DNA of 64,000 bases from Pseudomonas fluorescens (GCF_902498065.1 NZ_CABVIR010000012.1:54527-118526), one strand, 5' to 3'. Counted from the first letter of the stretch, positions 42,104 to 51,190 are shown. Notes: generated by a model not told the origin, from the sequence alone. Translations and numbers: made by a program.

Positions 42104-42409
42104 ATGTCGTTCTTTAATCAACGCGGTATCTTTTTACAATTGCTGGCGCCGAGTATTGCCAATCCACGGGAGGCCCGGGTGTCGATGCAACTTGCTCGCA
42201 AGGAGTTGGGGTGGGATCCCGTGAATGAGCTGTCTACGGAGGCTTTGGTGGACTCTGTCTACGTGATGGCGTCCTCAAATGATGGTGGCCGGTCTTTCAA
42301 TATCAACGTAGTCAATAGCGATGTGGACGGTGACGGCGATATCAACAGTTATGATAAGGATAAACTGTTGGCCTTGGCAAAAACGTATTCCAGTATCGTC
42401 AATCCTTAA
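42104..42409 (+). CDS. Small orphan protein with one EF-hand calcium loop
   Basis: A 101-aa protein with no signal peptide or TM. Residues near 75-86 read DVDGDGDINSYD, which fits a canonical EF-hand loop: Asp at 1, 3, 5, 7 and 12, Gly at 6, Ile at 8. It is flanked by a helix on the right (KDKLLALAKTYSS), and a dockerin-like single repeat is also possible. The N-terminal half (FLQLLAPSIANPREARVSMQLARKELG) has no known domain. ATG 42104 is preceded by AAAGGGAATTAATAA. Its flanks (42020-42110 and 42410-42480) are more AT-rich than neighbours. Function unknown. Confidence 0.65.
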   Translation: MSFFNQRGIFLQLLAPSIANPREARVSMQLARKELGWDPVNELSTEALVDSVYVMASSNDGGRSFNINVVNSDVDGDGDINSYDKDKLLALAKTYSSIVNP

Positions 42410-42609
42410 ATCAATTTATCAATTAAGCCTGTGTGAAATTTTATGCAGGTCTAGTTGTAAGGGGGCATGAAGAACTGTCATGCATGGTTGATAAATCGTT
42501 TGCCAACGGGCTGATTCACAATTCTTTGACAGACGGCTCACGGGTCTTTGACTGATCAGGGCGCAATCTGGCCGCGTCATCCCGCCTCTTCAGCATACGG
42601 TCGCCGAGC

Positions 42610-43251
42610 ATGTCCCCACGCCTTATCCCTGCGATGTGCCTGTCGCTGGTCGCATTCCTCAACCTGACGTTCGCCCACGCTGACGACGCGGGCGCACCCC
42701 GTCCAGCGGAGTGGGCTCAATCGGTTGAAGTGCAGTACAACCTCTTCCAGATGTCTCCAACCCTCTACCGCAGTGCATTGCCCGACCGCGGAGCCGTCCC
42801 GTTGCTGAAAAAACTCAAGGTCGCCACCGTGATCAACTTCCTGCCCGAGTCGGACTCAAGCTGGTTGGCCACGCCCGGTATCGATCAGGTGCAGTTGCCT
42901 TATCGCACCAATCACGTGGATGACGCGGATGTACTCAAGGCCCTTCGCACCGTTCAGGCTGCCGAAGCCAAAGGTCCGGTGCTGATGCACTGCAAACACG
43001 GTTCGGACCGGACTGGCCTGATGGCCGCCATGTACCGGGTGGTCGTGCAGGGCTGGAGCAAGGAAGACGCCCTGAGCGAGATGACTCAAGGTGGCTTTGG
43101 CGACAGTACCCACTTCAAGGACGGTATTCGCTACATGATGCAGGCTGATGTCGAGAAGCTGCGCACTGCGCTGGCTAACGGGGATTGCAGCACGAGTCCA
43201 TTCGCGGCCTGCTCGATGAAGAGCTGGTTCAAATCGGCCCACGTCCAATAA
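42610..43251 (+). CDS. Exported dual-specificity/tyrosine phosphatase-like protein
   Basis: A 213-aa cysteine-based phosphatase with a signal peptide (about 1-24, ending FAHA). The P-loop is MHCKHGSDRTGL (CX5R with Cys and Arg), and a general-acid candidate Asp lies in PYRTNHVDDAD. The N-terminal YRSALPDRG resembles the plant/bacterial DSP family (DUF442-like). Periplasmic location suggests action on phosphoinositides/phosphotyrosine or inorganic esters; substrate is unknown. Convergent with the M3 peptidase, 8 bp apart. Confidence 0.88.
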   Translation: MSPRLIPAMCLSLVAFLNLTFAHADDAGAPRPAEWAQSVEVQYNLFQMSPTLYRSALPDRGAVPLLKKLKVATVINFLPESDSSWLATPGIDQVQLPYRTNHVDDADVLKALRTVQAAEAKGPVLMHCKHGSDRTGLMAAMYRVVVQGWSKEDALSEMTQGGFGDSTHFKDGIRYMMQADVEKLRTALANGDCSTSPFAACSMKSWFKSAHVQ

Positions 43252-43259
43252 ACATCGCA

Positions 43260-45299
43260 TCAGTGCATTGCGGATGTCTGTGCCTTCGGGAAAAAAACTT
43301 CCTCGATCGGCCGTCCGAGGAAGTCTTCAAGGGCCGTCAGCAAAGAACGCGAATCGCCCGGTGAGAAAAAAGCTTCGCGAAAGGCCCGTCCCGTTTGGGG
43401 GTTGAAGATCCAGTCCCGCTGAAACCGTTTGAAGGCTTCGCTGGCCAACACCCCTGACCATTTGTAGGCGTAAACCGAGGCCCCGTAACCGGTCACCATA
43501 TAGTCAAAGCTATTGGCCAGGCGGCAATAGGATGGCAGTTGCAAGTGCGGAACGACGTGCTGCACGTCTTCAAATACCTGCTGGATGCTACGGCCATCGC
43601 CTTGGCAGCGATGAAGCTCGAAGTCGAACAGAGCGCTCAATAACAGTTGTGCAGTCTGCCAACTGTTCTGCGATTGAATGGCCGCCAGCGCCGCATCGAC
43701 ACGTTCTTCGGTCAGACGCTCGCCCGTCTGATAGTGAGCGGCGAGCCACAGTAGAAACTCCCGCGACAGGCACCACAGTTCGAACAGCTGCCCCGCGAAC
43801 TCTCCGCTGTCGCGTCCCCGCTGGGAAATGCCGGAAAGGGTGTAGTGGGGTGAGCGCGTCAGAACATGCTGCAAACAATGGCCGAGCTCATGGAAAAGAA
43901 CGCGCAGGTCCTGGTGCACGAGGAGGCAGGGTTGATCGGCGATCCCTGGCGTGAAGTTGCCAAAGAGAATGGCCGTCGGCAGCGTCAACTGACCTTCGGC
44001 ATTCTCTCGCCGGGTTCTCGGCGTCGCGGTCCAGGCATAGTCCGCAGCCTCCTCCCGGTGAAAAGGATCGAGGTAGATATGCCCGATTACCTGCCCATGC
44101 TCTCTGATTTCAAACAGGCGCACACTGTTGTGCCAGCGGTCGAACGCTTTCTGCTCGATGATCTGAATCCCGAACATGCGTTCGCAGAAGAGGCAAAGCC
44201 GAAGTAACGTTCCGTCCAGAGGAAAATAGGCCTTCAGGTTTTTCAAGACGCCGTTGTGCTGGTGCTGGCGCCATTGTTCGGCGAGAAACTCCTGGTCCCA
44301 GGGTTGGACCTGCTCGATGCCGTGCTCCAAAGCAAAAGCCTTGAGCACCTCTGCATCCTTTTCGAGGTCTGGCGTTGCCAGCACTGCTTGCCGTCGCAGA
44401 AAGCCGTCGACTTGTGCGGTTGACTCGGCCATTTCCGTTTCCAGGCTGAGTTGCGCGAAGTTTTCATAACCAAGCAAGCGAGCTTTCTGGTGACGCCGGG
44501 CCAGCAGCAACTCCAGTACCGGACCATTATCGAATTGTCCGGCGTGAGGGCCTTGATCGGAAGCGCGTGTGGTGTAGGCCACGAAGTATTCTTCGCGCAG
44601 GGCCCGATCTTCGGCGCGGGTCATGACTTGCTGGTAGGTGTTCTGGTCCAGGCGCATGAGCCAGCCGTCATGTCCGGCCTGCTGCGCGTTGAGCGCCAGG
44701 CGATCCTTTGTCGCCCCGGATAAACCACTCAGTCGCTCGATGTCGTCGATTCGCTTGGTCCAGGTTGCGGTGGCGCTCTGAAGTTGAGTCAAAAACAGGC
44801 TTTGCAGCGCGCTGATGTCCAGGTTGATGCGTGCCATTTGCGGCTGTTGCTCGGCAGGCAAGTCGACGCCTGACAGGCGAAACCTGCGCAAAATCTTGTT
44901 CAGTACCGCTTTGCGAGGCTCGTCGAAATTTATCGCGACCGAGCCTTGAGCCAGCCGTTGGTAGGCCCGGTACAGTGCCTTATTGCTCCGCAGGTCGGAC
45001 TTGTAAAGCGCCACGGCGTTGCTGCACCGGGTACTCGCCTGCTCCCAGGCATTGTCCTGTTTGACCGTGCTGAGGATTTCGATGATGGCCATGGCTTCAT
45101 CTACCCGTGCATTCGTTTCATCGACGGCCAGCACCAGATCATCCCAGGTCGGGAGCATGGCTTGGGACTCGATGATGTCGGTCAGGGCCTGACGATTGTC
45201 AGCAATGATGGTTTGGATGGCCGGTAGCAGATGCTCGGCGCGGACCTGCGACCAGGGCGGCAGGTAATGGGACTGTAAAAGCGGATTGGTGTCGGGCAT
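43260..45299 (-). CDS. M3-family oligopeptidase (divergent PrlC paralog)
   Basis: A zinc metallopeptidase predicted to degrade cytosolic oligopeptides. The 679-aa product is homologous along its length to the neighbouring PrlC (shared NPLLQSHYLPPWSQVRAEH, RASDQGPHAGQFDNGPV, RRENAEGQLTLPTA). It keeps the active site FHELGHCLQHVL (HExxH), the downstream Glu region FAGQLFELW and C-terminal GASVYAYKWSGVLASEAF. Active residues are intact, so it is probably functional. ATG 45299 has AAGGAAGACGCC; a TTG six codons earlier is less likely. Confidence 0.88.
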   Translation of the reverse strand: MPDTNPLLQSHYLPPWSQVRAEHLLPAIQTIIADNRQALTDIIESQAMLPTWDDLVLAVDETNARVDEAMAIIEILSTVKQDNAWEQASTRCSNAVALYKSDLRSNKALYRAYQRLAQGSVAINFDEPRKAVLNKILRRFRLSGVDLPAEQQPQMARINLDISALQSLFLTQLQSATATWTKRIDDIERLSGLSGATKDRLALNAQQAGHDGWLMRLDQNTYQQVMTRAEDRALREEYFVAYTTRASDQGPHAGQFDNGPVLELLLARRHQKARLLGYENFAQLSLETEMAESTAQVDGFLRRQAVLATPDLEKDAEVLKAFALEHGIEQVQPWDQEFLAEQWRQHQHNGVLKNLKAYFPLDGTLLRLCLFCERMFGIQIIEQKAFDRWHNSVRLFEIREHGQVIGHIYLDPFHREEAADYAWTATPRTRRENAEGQLTLPTAILFGNFTPGIADQPCLLVHQDLRVLFHELGHCLQHVLTRSPHYTLSGISQRGRDSGEFAGQLFELWCLSREFLLWLAAHYQTGERLTEERVDAALAAIQSQNSWQTAQLLLSALFDFELHRCQGDGRSIQQVFEDVQHVVPHLQLPSYCRLANSFDYMVTGYGASVYAYKWSGVLASEAFKRFQRDWIFNPQTGRAFREAFFSPGDSRSLLTALEDFLGRPIEEVFFPKAQTSAMH

Positions 45300-45414
45300 G
45301 GCGTCTTCCTTGAACAACTTGGCTGGTTTCGATCAGCCTACAAAGGAAGCGCGAGGGAGAGGTGGTAGATAGTTACCACCTTCCACTCGTTCAGAAGTGG
45401 AAGGTGGCTATGAC

Positions 45415-45702
45415 TCAGTGCTGCTCGTCAGGCTTTTTCTTCAGTTTCGGGTTCGGGAAAAACTGTACGGCCTGAACCTTGGCGTCCGGTACCTTCAGCG
45501 CCGAAACATTGACCCGCGTCCCCAATTCCTTGGGAACGGACAGGCCTTGTTCATTCAGCGTGTCGGAATAGCCGCAGCCCACGCATTCGCGATGCGGGAC
45601 ATCGTCTTCGCTCCACATCATCAACTTGTCCGGCTCACTACAGGCCGGGCAGACCGCCCCGGCGATGAAGCGTTTTTTCGTCTTCACAGGTGCCTCGCTC
45701 AT
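45415..45702 (-). CDS. YheV-family zinc-ribbon protein
   Basis: A 95-aa protein with a zinc ribbon made of CPAC (about 18-21) and CVGC (about 40-43), a basic N-terminus (KTKKRF) and a Lys/Pro-rich tail. The YheV family has no established function. Its ATG overlaps the prlC stop (ATGA), so it is translated with prlC; linkage to prlC is common in gamma-proteobacteria, including E. coli yheV by memory of the family only. Confidence 0.85.
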   Translation of the reverse strand: MSEAPVKTKKRFIAGAVCPACSEPDKLMMWSEDDVPHRECVGCGYSDTLNEQGLSVPKELGTRVNVSALKVPDAKVQAVQFFPNPKLKKKPDEQH

Positions 45703-47750
45703 GCTGCTGCGTCCTCACTCAGGCCGCTGTGGCGCAAGAGTGCGTCAATCGACGGTGCACGGCCACGGAAGTCGACGAACAGCACCATCGGTTCCTGAGA
45801 ACCGCCGCGGGCCAGGATCGCTTCGCGGAAGGCGCGACCGGTTTCGGCATTGAGCACGCCGTCCTCTTCGAATTTCGAGAAGGCGTCTGCCGAGAGTACT
45901 TCAGCCCATTTGTAGCTGTAGTAACCCGCCGCATATCCGCCGGCGAAAATGTGCGCGAAGCTGTTCGGGAAGCGGTTGTAAGCCGGCGGACGCATGACCG
46001 AGACCTCGTCGCGTATACCTTCGAGCACTTGCAGCACGCTGCGGCCGTCACCGTGGGTGGCGTGCAGTTCAAAGTCGAACAGCGAGAATTCGAGCTGACG
46101 CACCATCATCAGGCCGGACTGGAAGTTCTTCGCCGCGAGCATTTTTTCCAGCAGATCCTGGGGCAGTGGCTCACCGGTTTCGTAATGACCGGAAATCAGC
46201 GCCAGACCTTCCGGCTCCCAGCACCAGTTTTCCATGAACTGGCTTGGCAGCTCGACCGCATCCCAGGCCACGCCGTTGATGCCGGATACGCCGGCATGCT
46301 CGACGCGGGTCAGCAGGTGATGCAGGCCATGACCGAATTCGTGGAACAGGGTGGTCACTTCATCGTGGGTCAGCAACGCAGGCTTGCCGCTGTCGGCCGG
46401 TGTGAAGTTGCACACCAGGTTGGCCACCGGGCTTTGCAGCACGCCCTCAGCCGTGCGACGACGGTCGCGGGCGCCGTCCATCCAAGCGCCACCGCGCTTG
46501 TTGGCGCGGGCGTAGAGGTCGAAGAAGAAGCGGCCGACATGCTGGCCGTTTTCCTTGATCTCGAACAGGCGAACGTCCGGGTGCCAAGTGTCGAAGCCTT
46601 TCTGCTCGGCGATCTCGATGCCGTACAGACGTTGAACGATCGCGAACAGGCCGCTCAACACTTTGTCGATCGGGAAGTAAGCGCGCAGGGCTTCCTGAGC
46701 AACGCTGTAACGTTGTTCGCGGAGTTTTTCACCGTAGAAACCGCTGTCCCAGCTTTGCAGGTCCGGGCAGCCCTGTTCGGCGGCGTAGGCCTTGAGCTGT
46801 TCCAGATCCCGGGCGGCGAACGGTTTGCTGCGCTTGGCCAGATCGCGCAGGAAACTCAGCACCTGATCGCTGGATTCGGCCATCTTGGTGGCCAGGCTCA
46901 GCTCCGAGAAGCTGGCGAAACCCAAGAGTTTTGCCAGTTCCTGACGCAGGTCGAGGATTTCTTCCATCACCGGGCCGTTATCGTTCTGACCGGCATTCGG
47001 GCCTTGGTCCGACGCACGGGTGCAGTAGGCGGCGTAGACTTCTTCGCGCAGGGCTCGGTCGTGGGCGTAGGTCATCACCGCGAAGTAGCTCGGGAATTCC
47101 AGGGTGATCAGGAAGCCTTCCAGATCTTTGGCCTGGGCTGCCGCAGCCATTTGCGCCTTGGCCGAATCGGTCAGTCCGGCGAGGGCGGCTTCGTCGGTAA
47201 CGTGCTTGGTCCAGGCTTGAGTCGCGTCGAGCAATTGGTTGGAAAAGCGGCTGCCCAGTTCGGAGAGCTTGCTTTGTACTTCGGCGTAACGTTTTTGCTC
47301 GGCTTCTGGCAGGTCGATACCCGACAGGCGGAAGTCACGCAGGGAGTGTTCCAGGATAGTTTTCTGCGCGACGTCGAAACCGGCGGCTTCCGGGCTGTTG
47401 GCAAGGGCTTCGAAGGCCTCGAACAGTTCGCGGTTCTGGCCCAGCTCGGTGGAGTAGGCGCTCAGCGCTGGCAGGCAGGACTCGTAGGCCTCACGCAATT
47501 CGGCGCTGTTGCACACGGCATTCAGGTGACTGACCGGGCTCCAGGCGGCGCCGAGGCGATCGTTGAGTTCGTCCATCGCCAGCACCAGGCCGGCCCAGGT
47601 CGGCTGTTTGCCCTGGGTTTTGAGGATCTCGATAATGGCGGCGCGGTTGTCAGCCAGGATCTGTTCAATGGCCGGTTGCACGTGTTCGGCCCGGATCGCC
47701 GAGAACGGCGGCAGGTCGTAGGACTGCAAAAGAGGGTTGTTCACGCTCAC
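45699..47750 (-). CDS. prlC: Oligopeptidase A
   Basis: Cytosolic M3 zinc peptidase that degrades cleaved signal peptides and oligopeptides. The 683-aa product has the active site LFHEFGHGLHHLL (HExxH) near 465, the Glu ligand region NGVAWDAVELPSQFMENW, and the C-terminal YYSYKWAEVLSADAF. The start is uncertain. GTG 47750 (VSVNNPLLQSYDLPPF) aligns with E. coli PrlC and has AAGGTG 6 nt upstream; ATG 47777 would add nine residues. Followed by yheV with overlap and by a paralogous M3 gene. Confidence 0.95.
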   Translation of the reverse strand: MSVNNPLLQSYDLPPFSAIRAEHVQPAIEQILADNRAAIIEILKTQGKQPTWAGLVLAMDELNDRLGAAWSPVSHLNAVCNSAELREAYESCLPALSAYSTELGQNRELFEAFEALANSPEAAGFDVAQKTILEHSLRDFRLSGIDLPEAEQKRYAEVQSKLSELGSRFSNQLLDATQAWTKHVTDEAALAGLTDSAKAQMAAAAQAKDLEGFLITLEFPSYFAVMTYAHDRALREEVYAAYCTRASDQGPNAGQNDNGPVMEEILDLRQELAKLLGFASFSELSLATKMAESSDQVLSFLRDLAKRSKPFAARDLEQLKAYAAEQGCPDLQSWDSGFYGEKLREQRYSVAQEALRAYFPIDKVLSGLFAIVQRLYGIEIAEQKGFDTWHPDVRLFEIKENGQHVGRFFFDLYARANKRGGAWMDGARDRRRTAEGVLQSPVANLVCNFTPADSGKPALLTHDEVTTLFHEFGHGLHHLLTRVEHAGVSGINGVAWDAVELPSQFMENWCWEPEGLALISGHYETGEPLPQDLLEKMLAAKNFQSGLMMVRQLEFSLFDFELHATHGDGRSVLQVLEGIRDEVSVMRPPAYNRFPNSFAHIFAGGYAAGYYSYKWAEVLSADAFSKFEEDGVLNAETGRAFREAILARGGSQEPMVLFVDFRGRAPSIDALLRHSGLSEDAAA

Positions 47751-47839
47751 GTTTGGCACCTTGGCTGGAAGAAACATGCAGCCATCTTAATTACAATCGA
47801 CGCTCACCGCAGCTATCGGCAACAGAGAGAAACCCTATC

Positions 47840-48385
47840 GTGACCCTTCGCAAGTATCAGAACCACACGCCGCTGCTGGGCAAAGGCGCTTTTGTCGACA
47901 GTTCGGCGGTGGTGATCGGCGACGTCGAAATCGGCGATGACAGCTCCGTTTGGCCGCTGACGGTGATCCGCGGTGACATGCACCGCATCCGCATCGGTGC
48001 GCGCACCAGCGTGCAGGACGGCTGTGTGCTGCACATCACCCATGCCGGGCCGTTCAACCCCGATGGCTTTCCGTTGCTGATTGGCGACGACGTGACCATC
48101 GCGCATAAAGTCATGCTCCATGGCTGCAGCGTGGGCAGCCGGGTGTTGATTGGCATGGGCAGCATTGTCATGGACGGTGCGGTGGTCGCGGATGATGTGA
48201 TCATCGGCGCCGGCAGCCTGGTGCCACCGGGCAAGCGCCTGGACAGTGGTTTTCTGTATGTCGGGAGTCCGGTGAAACAAATCCGCCCGCTGACGGACAA
48301 GGAAAAAGCCTTTTTCACCTACAGCGCGGCGAATTACGTGAAGCTCAAGGACCTGCACCTGGCTGAAGGCTACGATCAGCTCTGA
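47840..48385 (+). CDS. Gamma-carbonic anhydrase-like protein (YrdA/PaaY family)
   Basis: A left-handed beta-helix hexapeptide-repeat protein, 181 aa. The three zinc-ligand histidines are present (DGCVLHITHAG and AHKVMLHGC), with conserved Arg/Asp in VIRGDMHRIRIG. YrdA-type proteins have weak or no measured carbonic anhydrase activity. The start is GTG 47840 (VTLRKYQNH), with AGAGAGAAACCCTATC upstream. It is divergent from prlC with overlapping 5' regions and 27 bp before the HAD gene. Confidence 0.9.
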   Translation: MTLRKYQNHTPLLGKGAFVDSSAVVIGDVEIGDDSSVWPLTVIRGDMHRIRIGARTSVQDGCVLHITHAGPFNPDGFPLLIGDDVTIAHKVMLHGCSVGSRVLIGMGSIVMDGAVVADDVIIGAGSLVPPGKRLDSGFLYVGSPVKQIRPLTDKEKAFFTYSAANYVKLKDLHLAEGYDQL

Positions 48386-48412
48386 CTCCGGCGCTCTTAT
48401 TCAGGATTCAAC

Positions 48413-49063
48413 ATGCATTACCAAACCGTTTTGTTCGACCTCGATGGCACCCTGACCGACCCGCGTGAGGGCATCACCCGTTCGATTCAGTTCGCCTTGA
48501 GCAAACTCGGTATCGAAGAGCCCGACCTGACCAAACTCGAACACTTCATCGGCCCGCCGTTGTTGCAGGCGTTCATGCAGTTCTACGACTTCGACGAACC
48601 GAAGGCGTGGGAGGCCGTGAATTTCTATCGCGAGCGCTTCAAGGTCACCGGTCTGTATGAAAACCGCGTGTTCGATGGCGTCACGCCGCTGCTGGAAACG
48701 CTGGGCGGGCAAGGGCGCCAGCTTTACATCGCGACCTCCAAGCCGTGGATCTTCGCCCGGGAAATCGCCCGGCACTTCGACTTCGCCAAACACTTCAAGG
48801 TGATTTACGGCAGCGAGCTGGATGGCACGCGGACCAATAAGGTCGAGTTGATCGCCCACTTGATGGCCGAAGAAGGCCTGGACCCGACCAACACGCTGAT
48901 GATCGGCGACCGCAAGCACGACCTGATCGGCGCGCGCAGCAATGGGCTGGATGCGGCAGCGGTGGGTTACGGTTTTGGCAGCCACGAAGAGCTGAACGCT
49001 GAAGCGCCGACCTATCATTTTGAAACGCTGGATGAGATGCACCAGGCGTTTTTGCGGCGCTAG
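48413..49063 (+). CDS. HAD-superfamily hydrolase (phosphoglycolate phosphatase-like)
   Basis: A 216-aa haloacid-dehalogenase phosphatase. Motif I is LFDLDGTLTD (nucleophile Asp), motif II is in YIATSKP, and motif III/IV is GDRKHDLIGA. A helical cap spans residues about 18-85. It resembles Gph/PpaX. The likely substrate is a small phosphoester such as 2-phosphoglycolate or 5'-nucleotide (YjjG-type); not resolvable by eye. Probably co-transcribed with the gamma-CA gene. Confidence 0.88.
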   Translation: MHYQTVLFDLDGTLTDPREGITRSIQFALSKLGIEEPDLTKLEHFIGPPLLQAFMQFYDFDEPKAWEAVNFYRERFKVTGLYENRVFDGVTPLLETLGGQGRQLYIATSKPWIFAREIARHFDFAKHFKVIYGSELDGTRTNKVELIAHLMAEEGLDPTNTLMIGDRKHDLIGARSNGLDAAAVGYGFGSHEELNAEAPTYHFETLDEMHQAFLRR

Positions 49064-49069
49064 CAAGTA

Positions 49070-49150
49070 CGCCTTCGCGGGCAAGGCCTCTCCCACAGTG
49101 GATTTGCGACATACGGAGATCCCTGTGGGAGCGGGCTTGCGAAGAGGCCG
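49070..49150. repeat. Degenerate inverted REP pair
   Basis: 49070-49100 (CTTCGCGGGCAAGGCCTCTC) and 49119-49150 (CCCTGTGGGAGCGGGCTTGC) form an imperfect inverted pair between convergent genes. Confidence 0.75.
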
Positions 49151-49152
49151 GT

Positions 49153-50244
49153 TCAATCAACGGAAATTTTCAATTCCGCTAACACTTTCAACGCCACTTT
49201 TCGTTCTCCGGCCGGTAGCGCACCAAGCCTCTCCACCGCCGCATAAAACGCCACCCAATCCCCGCCCGTCTGCCTGAACAACGTGGAAAACGCTGGCACC
49301 CATTGGTCATACAACCCAAACGGCAACAGCCGGGCATTGTTCATCGGCGCGTTGATCCACGCGTCGTAGCGTTTATCCCCGGCCCATTGGCTGTCGCGTA
49401 TCTGCCGGTACTCGGCTCTTAATCGCTCGAATTCTGCTGCTTTGCGTTGACGCATCTGTTCGGCGGGTAGCGGCTGGGCATACAGCCGTTCAAGCCGCGA
49501 GCGCGTATCCAGAACCAACTGAGTGAACTGATAGCGTTGCTGCGCCTGGGCGCCATTGTCCGGCGCCAGCCCACGATGGGCACGCCACTGCCGAGTGCCT
49601 TCCTGTTCCACGAAGGTGGCGAAAGATTCGTTGAACTCGGTGTCGTCCTTCACATAAACACGCTGGTGTGCCAGTTCATGGAAGATCAGCGTGGCTAACC
49701 GCTCGTCGCCCCAACCCATCATCGAACTGATAATCGGATCGTTGAACCAGCCGAGCGTCGAATAGGCCTCGACGCCACCGATCGACACGTCCATACCTTG
49801 CAGTCGCAACAACGCTGCCTCGCCGCGGGCGGAGCTCTGTTTGTAATAGCCGCGGTAGGCGACACAACCGGCGACGGGAAAGCAGTGGTTTTGCGGCGTC
49901 AGGGAAAATTCCGGCGTGGCGAAGACGTTCCAGACCACAAACGGTCGGCCAATGTCGGCATACAAACGGTAACTCTGGTTATCCGGCAGATGCAGTTGCT
50001 GGCTGGCGAACGCCCGGGCCTTTTGCGACTGGGTCAGATGCGCGCGCAGCTTTTGATCGCGAGCAGGGTCGGCAATCACTTCGGAAACCGGCTCCCGAGC
50101 TCGCAGCAATTGCAGCTGACCACTGGCCAATTGGCTGTAATAGCTGACGCTGGCGCAACCGTTGAGCAACAAAAACAGCATACCCGGAAACAAAACGCGC
50201 AAAACGCGATCAAGTAACCCAAGGCTTGGAAGCGGCCTGATCAA
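49153..50244 (-). CDS. Predicted zinc aminopeptidase lipoprotein
   Basis: A 363-aa protein of the putative aminopeptidase family (Pfam Aminopep). A lipoprotein signal ends MLFLLLNGCASV (lipobox Cys). The zinc site is FHELAHQRVYVKDDTEFNESFATFVEQEG (residues about 185-213; HExxH plus downstream Glu in NESFA). ATSVE-like ends are helical. The start is uncertain: TTG 50244 gives the longest frame with AGGGAT upstream, while a TTG at residue 15 would also leave a good signal peptide. Substrate is unknown. Confidence 0.85.
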   Translation of the reverse strand: MIRPLPSLGLLDRVLRVLFPGMLFLLLNGCASVSYYSQLASGQLQLLRAREPVSEVIADPARDQKLRAHLTQSQKARAFASQQLHLPDNQSYRLYADIGRPFVVWNVFATPEFSLTPQNHCFPVAGCVAYRGYYKQSSARGEAALLRLQGMDVSIGGVEAYSTLGWFNDPIISSMMGWGDERLATLIFHELAHQRVYVKDDTEFNESFATFVEQEGTRQWRAHRGLAPDNGAQAQQRYQFTQLVLDTRSRLERLYAQPLPAEQMRQRKAAEFERLRAEYRQIRDSQWAGDKRYDAWINAPMNNARLLPFGLYDQWVPAFSTLFRQTGGDWVAFYAAVERLGALPAGERKVALKVLAELKISVD

Positions 50245-50304
50245 AATAAAAACATCCCTGGAGAGTCTGCCCGCAAGACTATCCCGCCTGACTGGAGCTC
50301 CGCT

Positions 50305-50727
50305 ATGCGCAAGATGATGCTGACGGGAGGCCTGTTGATGCTGACAGGTTGTGCAGGATTCGGATTACCCCACCATGATCCGGCTCAAGCGTGGATCGAT
50401 CTCGATACACAGCAGCAAGACACCGCGTTGCAGGCGCTGGAAGTCGATGACAAGGCCTCCACCGACAAGCGCTATTTCGAGGTCCAGCCCGGCAGCCATG
50501 AGTTGACGGTGCGTTATCAGTTCCCGGTCGAGCCGAGCAACATCGGGCCGGACGCTGAGCCGCTATGGCGCGATTGCCAACTGAATGTGAAATTCAACAG
50601 CTTCAACGCGGGTGAGAAATATCAGCTGCAAGCAGGGAATATCGGTTTTCGGCCGTGGGCCAAGCTCTATGACCAACAGCGAAAGGTGATAGGCCAAGGC
50701 ACACCGGCAGGCTGTCAACGCACCTGA
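50305..50727 (+). CDS. Small lipoprotein, member 1 of a tandem pair
   Basis: A 140-aa product with a lipoprotein signal (LLMLTGC, Cys about 16). A beta-rich body contains VQPGSHELTVRYQF, a PEGA-like motif, and conserved Cys in RDCQLNVKFN and near the C-terminus (AGCQRT). It is a clear paralog of the next gene (shared AWIDL/AWIEF, FEVQPGSHELTVRY/FQVTPGSHELIVRF and RPWAKLYDQQRKVI/TPGARLYNAKREIV). Function unknown. Divergent from the aminopeptidase gene. Confidence 0.75.
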   Translation: MRKMMLTGGLLMLTGCAGFGLPHHDPAQAWIDLDTQQQDTALQALEVDDKASTDKRYFEVQPGSHELTVRYQFPVEPSNIGPDAEPLWRDCQLNVKFNSFNAGEKYQLQAGNIGFRPWAKLYDQQRKVIGQGTPAGCQRT

Positions 50728-50767
50728 TCGGCGCTATGCTGAATAACCAATCATCGGGACATTCATC

Positions 50768-51190
50768 ATGCGCAGGTTTTTGCTATTGCTCGCGGCAGGC
50801 GCCTTTGCCGGTTGCCAGAGCCCGTTACCGGCGGTCAATCCACAGATGGCCTGGATCGAATTCTCCACGCCATTCCCCAACGATAAGTTGCTGATGGCAG
50901 AACGACTGGACAATCAGCGATTGCGCGACGGCCGTTTTTTCCAGGTTACCCCCGGCAGCCATGAGCTGATTGTTCGATTCGACTTTGAAGTGCCCGGTGG
51001 CGGGAGCTTGGGTGTGATGAATGGTCCTTCGGAGCGGTTGTGCTACCTGACCATCAACTACGATCATTTCGAAGCAGGCCAGCGTTATGTGCTGGAAGGC
51101 CGTTCGATCGCGTTCACGCCTGGCGCTCGGTTGTACAACGCCAAGCGGGAAATCGTCGCTGAAGACCGAGCGTCCTATTGCCTCATGTGA
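50768..51190 (+). CDS. Small lipoprotein, member 2 of a tandem pair
   Basis: A 140-aa paralog of the preceding gene, same length, with a lipoprotein signal (LAAGAFAGC). The body VTPGSHELIVRFDFEVPGGG and two later cysteines (ERLCYLTIN, ASYCLM) may form a disulfide, like those of member 1. 40 bp separates the genes, so they look like a tandem duplication in one operon. Function unknown. Confidence 0.75.
   Translation: MRRFLLLLAAGAFAGCQSPLPAVNPQMAWIEFSTPFPNDKLLMAERLDNQRLRDGRFFQVTPGSHELIVRFDFEVPGGGSLGVMNGPSERLCYLTINYDHFEAGQRYVLEGRSIAFTPGARLYNAKREIVAEDRASYCLM

Noticed and set aside
45690..47843. 717-aa plus-strand ORF opposite prlC
   Set aside because: Longest open frame on that side but antisense to prlC; Gly/Val/Phe-rich pattern of a mirror frame.
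55..49150. CRISPR array
   Set aside because: The repeated 30-bp units are inverted REP pairs at scattered sites, not regularly spaced direct repeats, and no cas gene is present.
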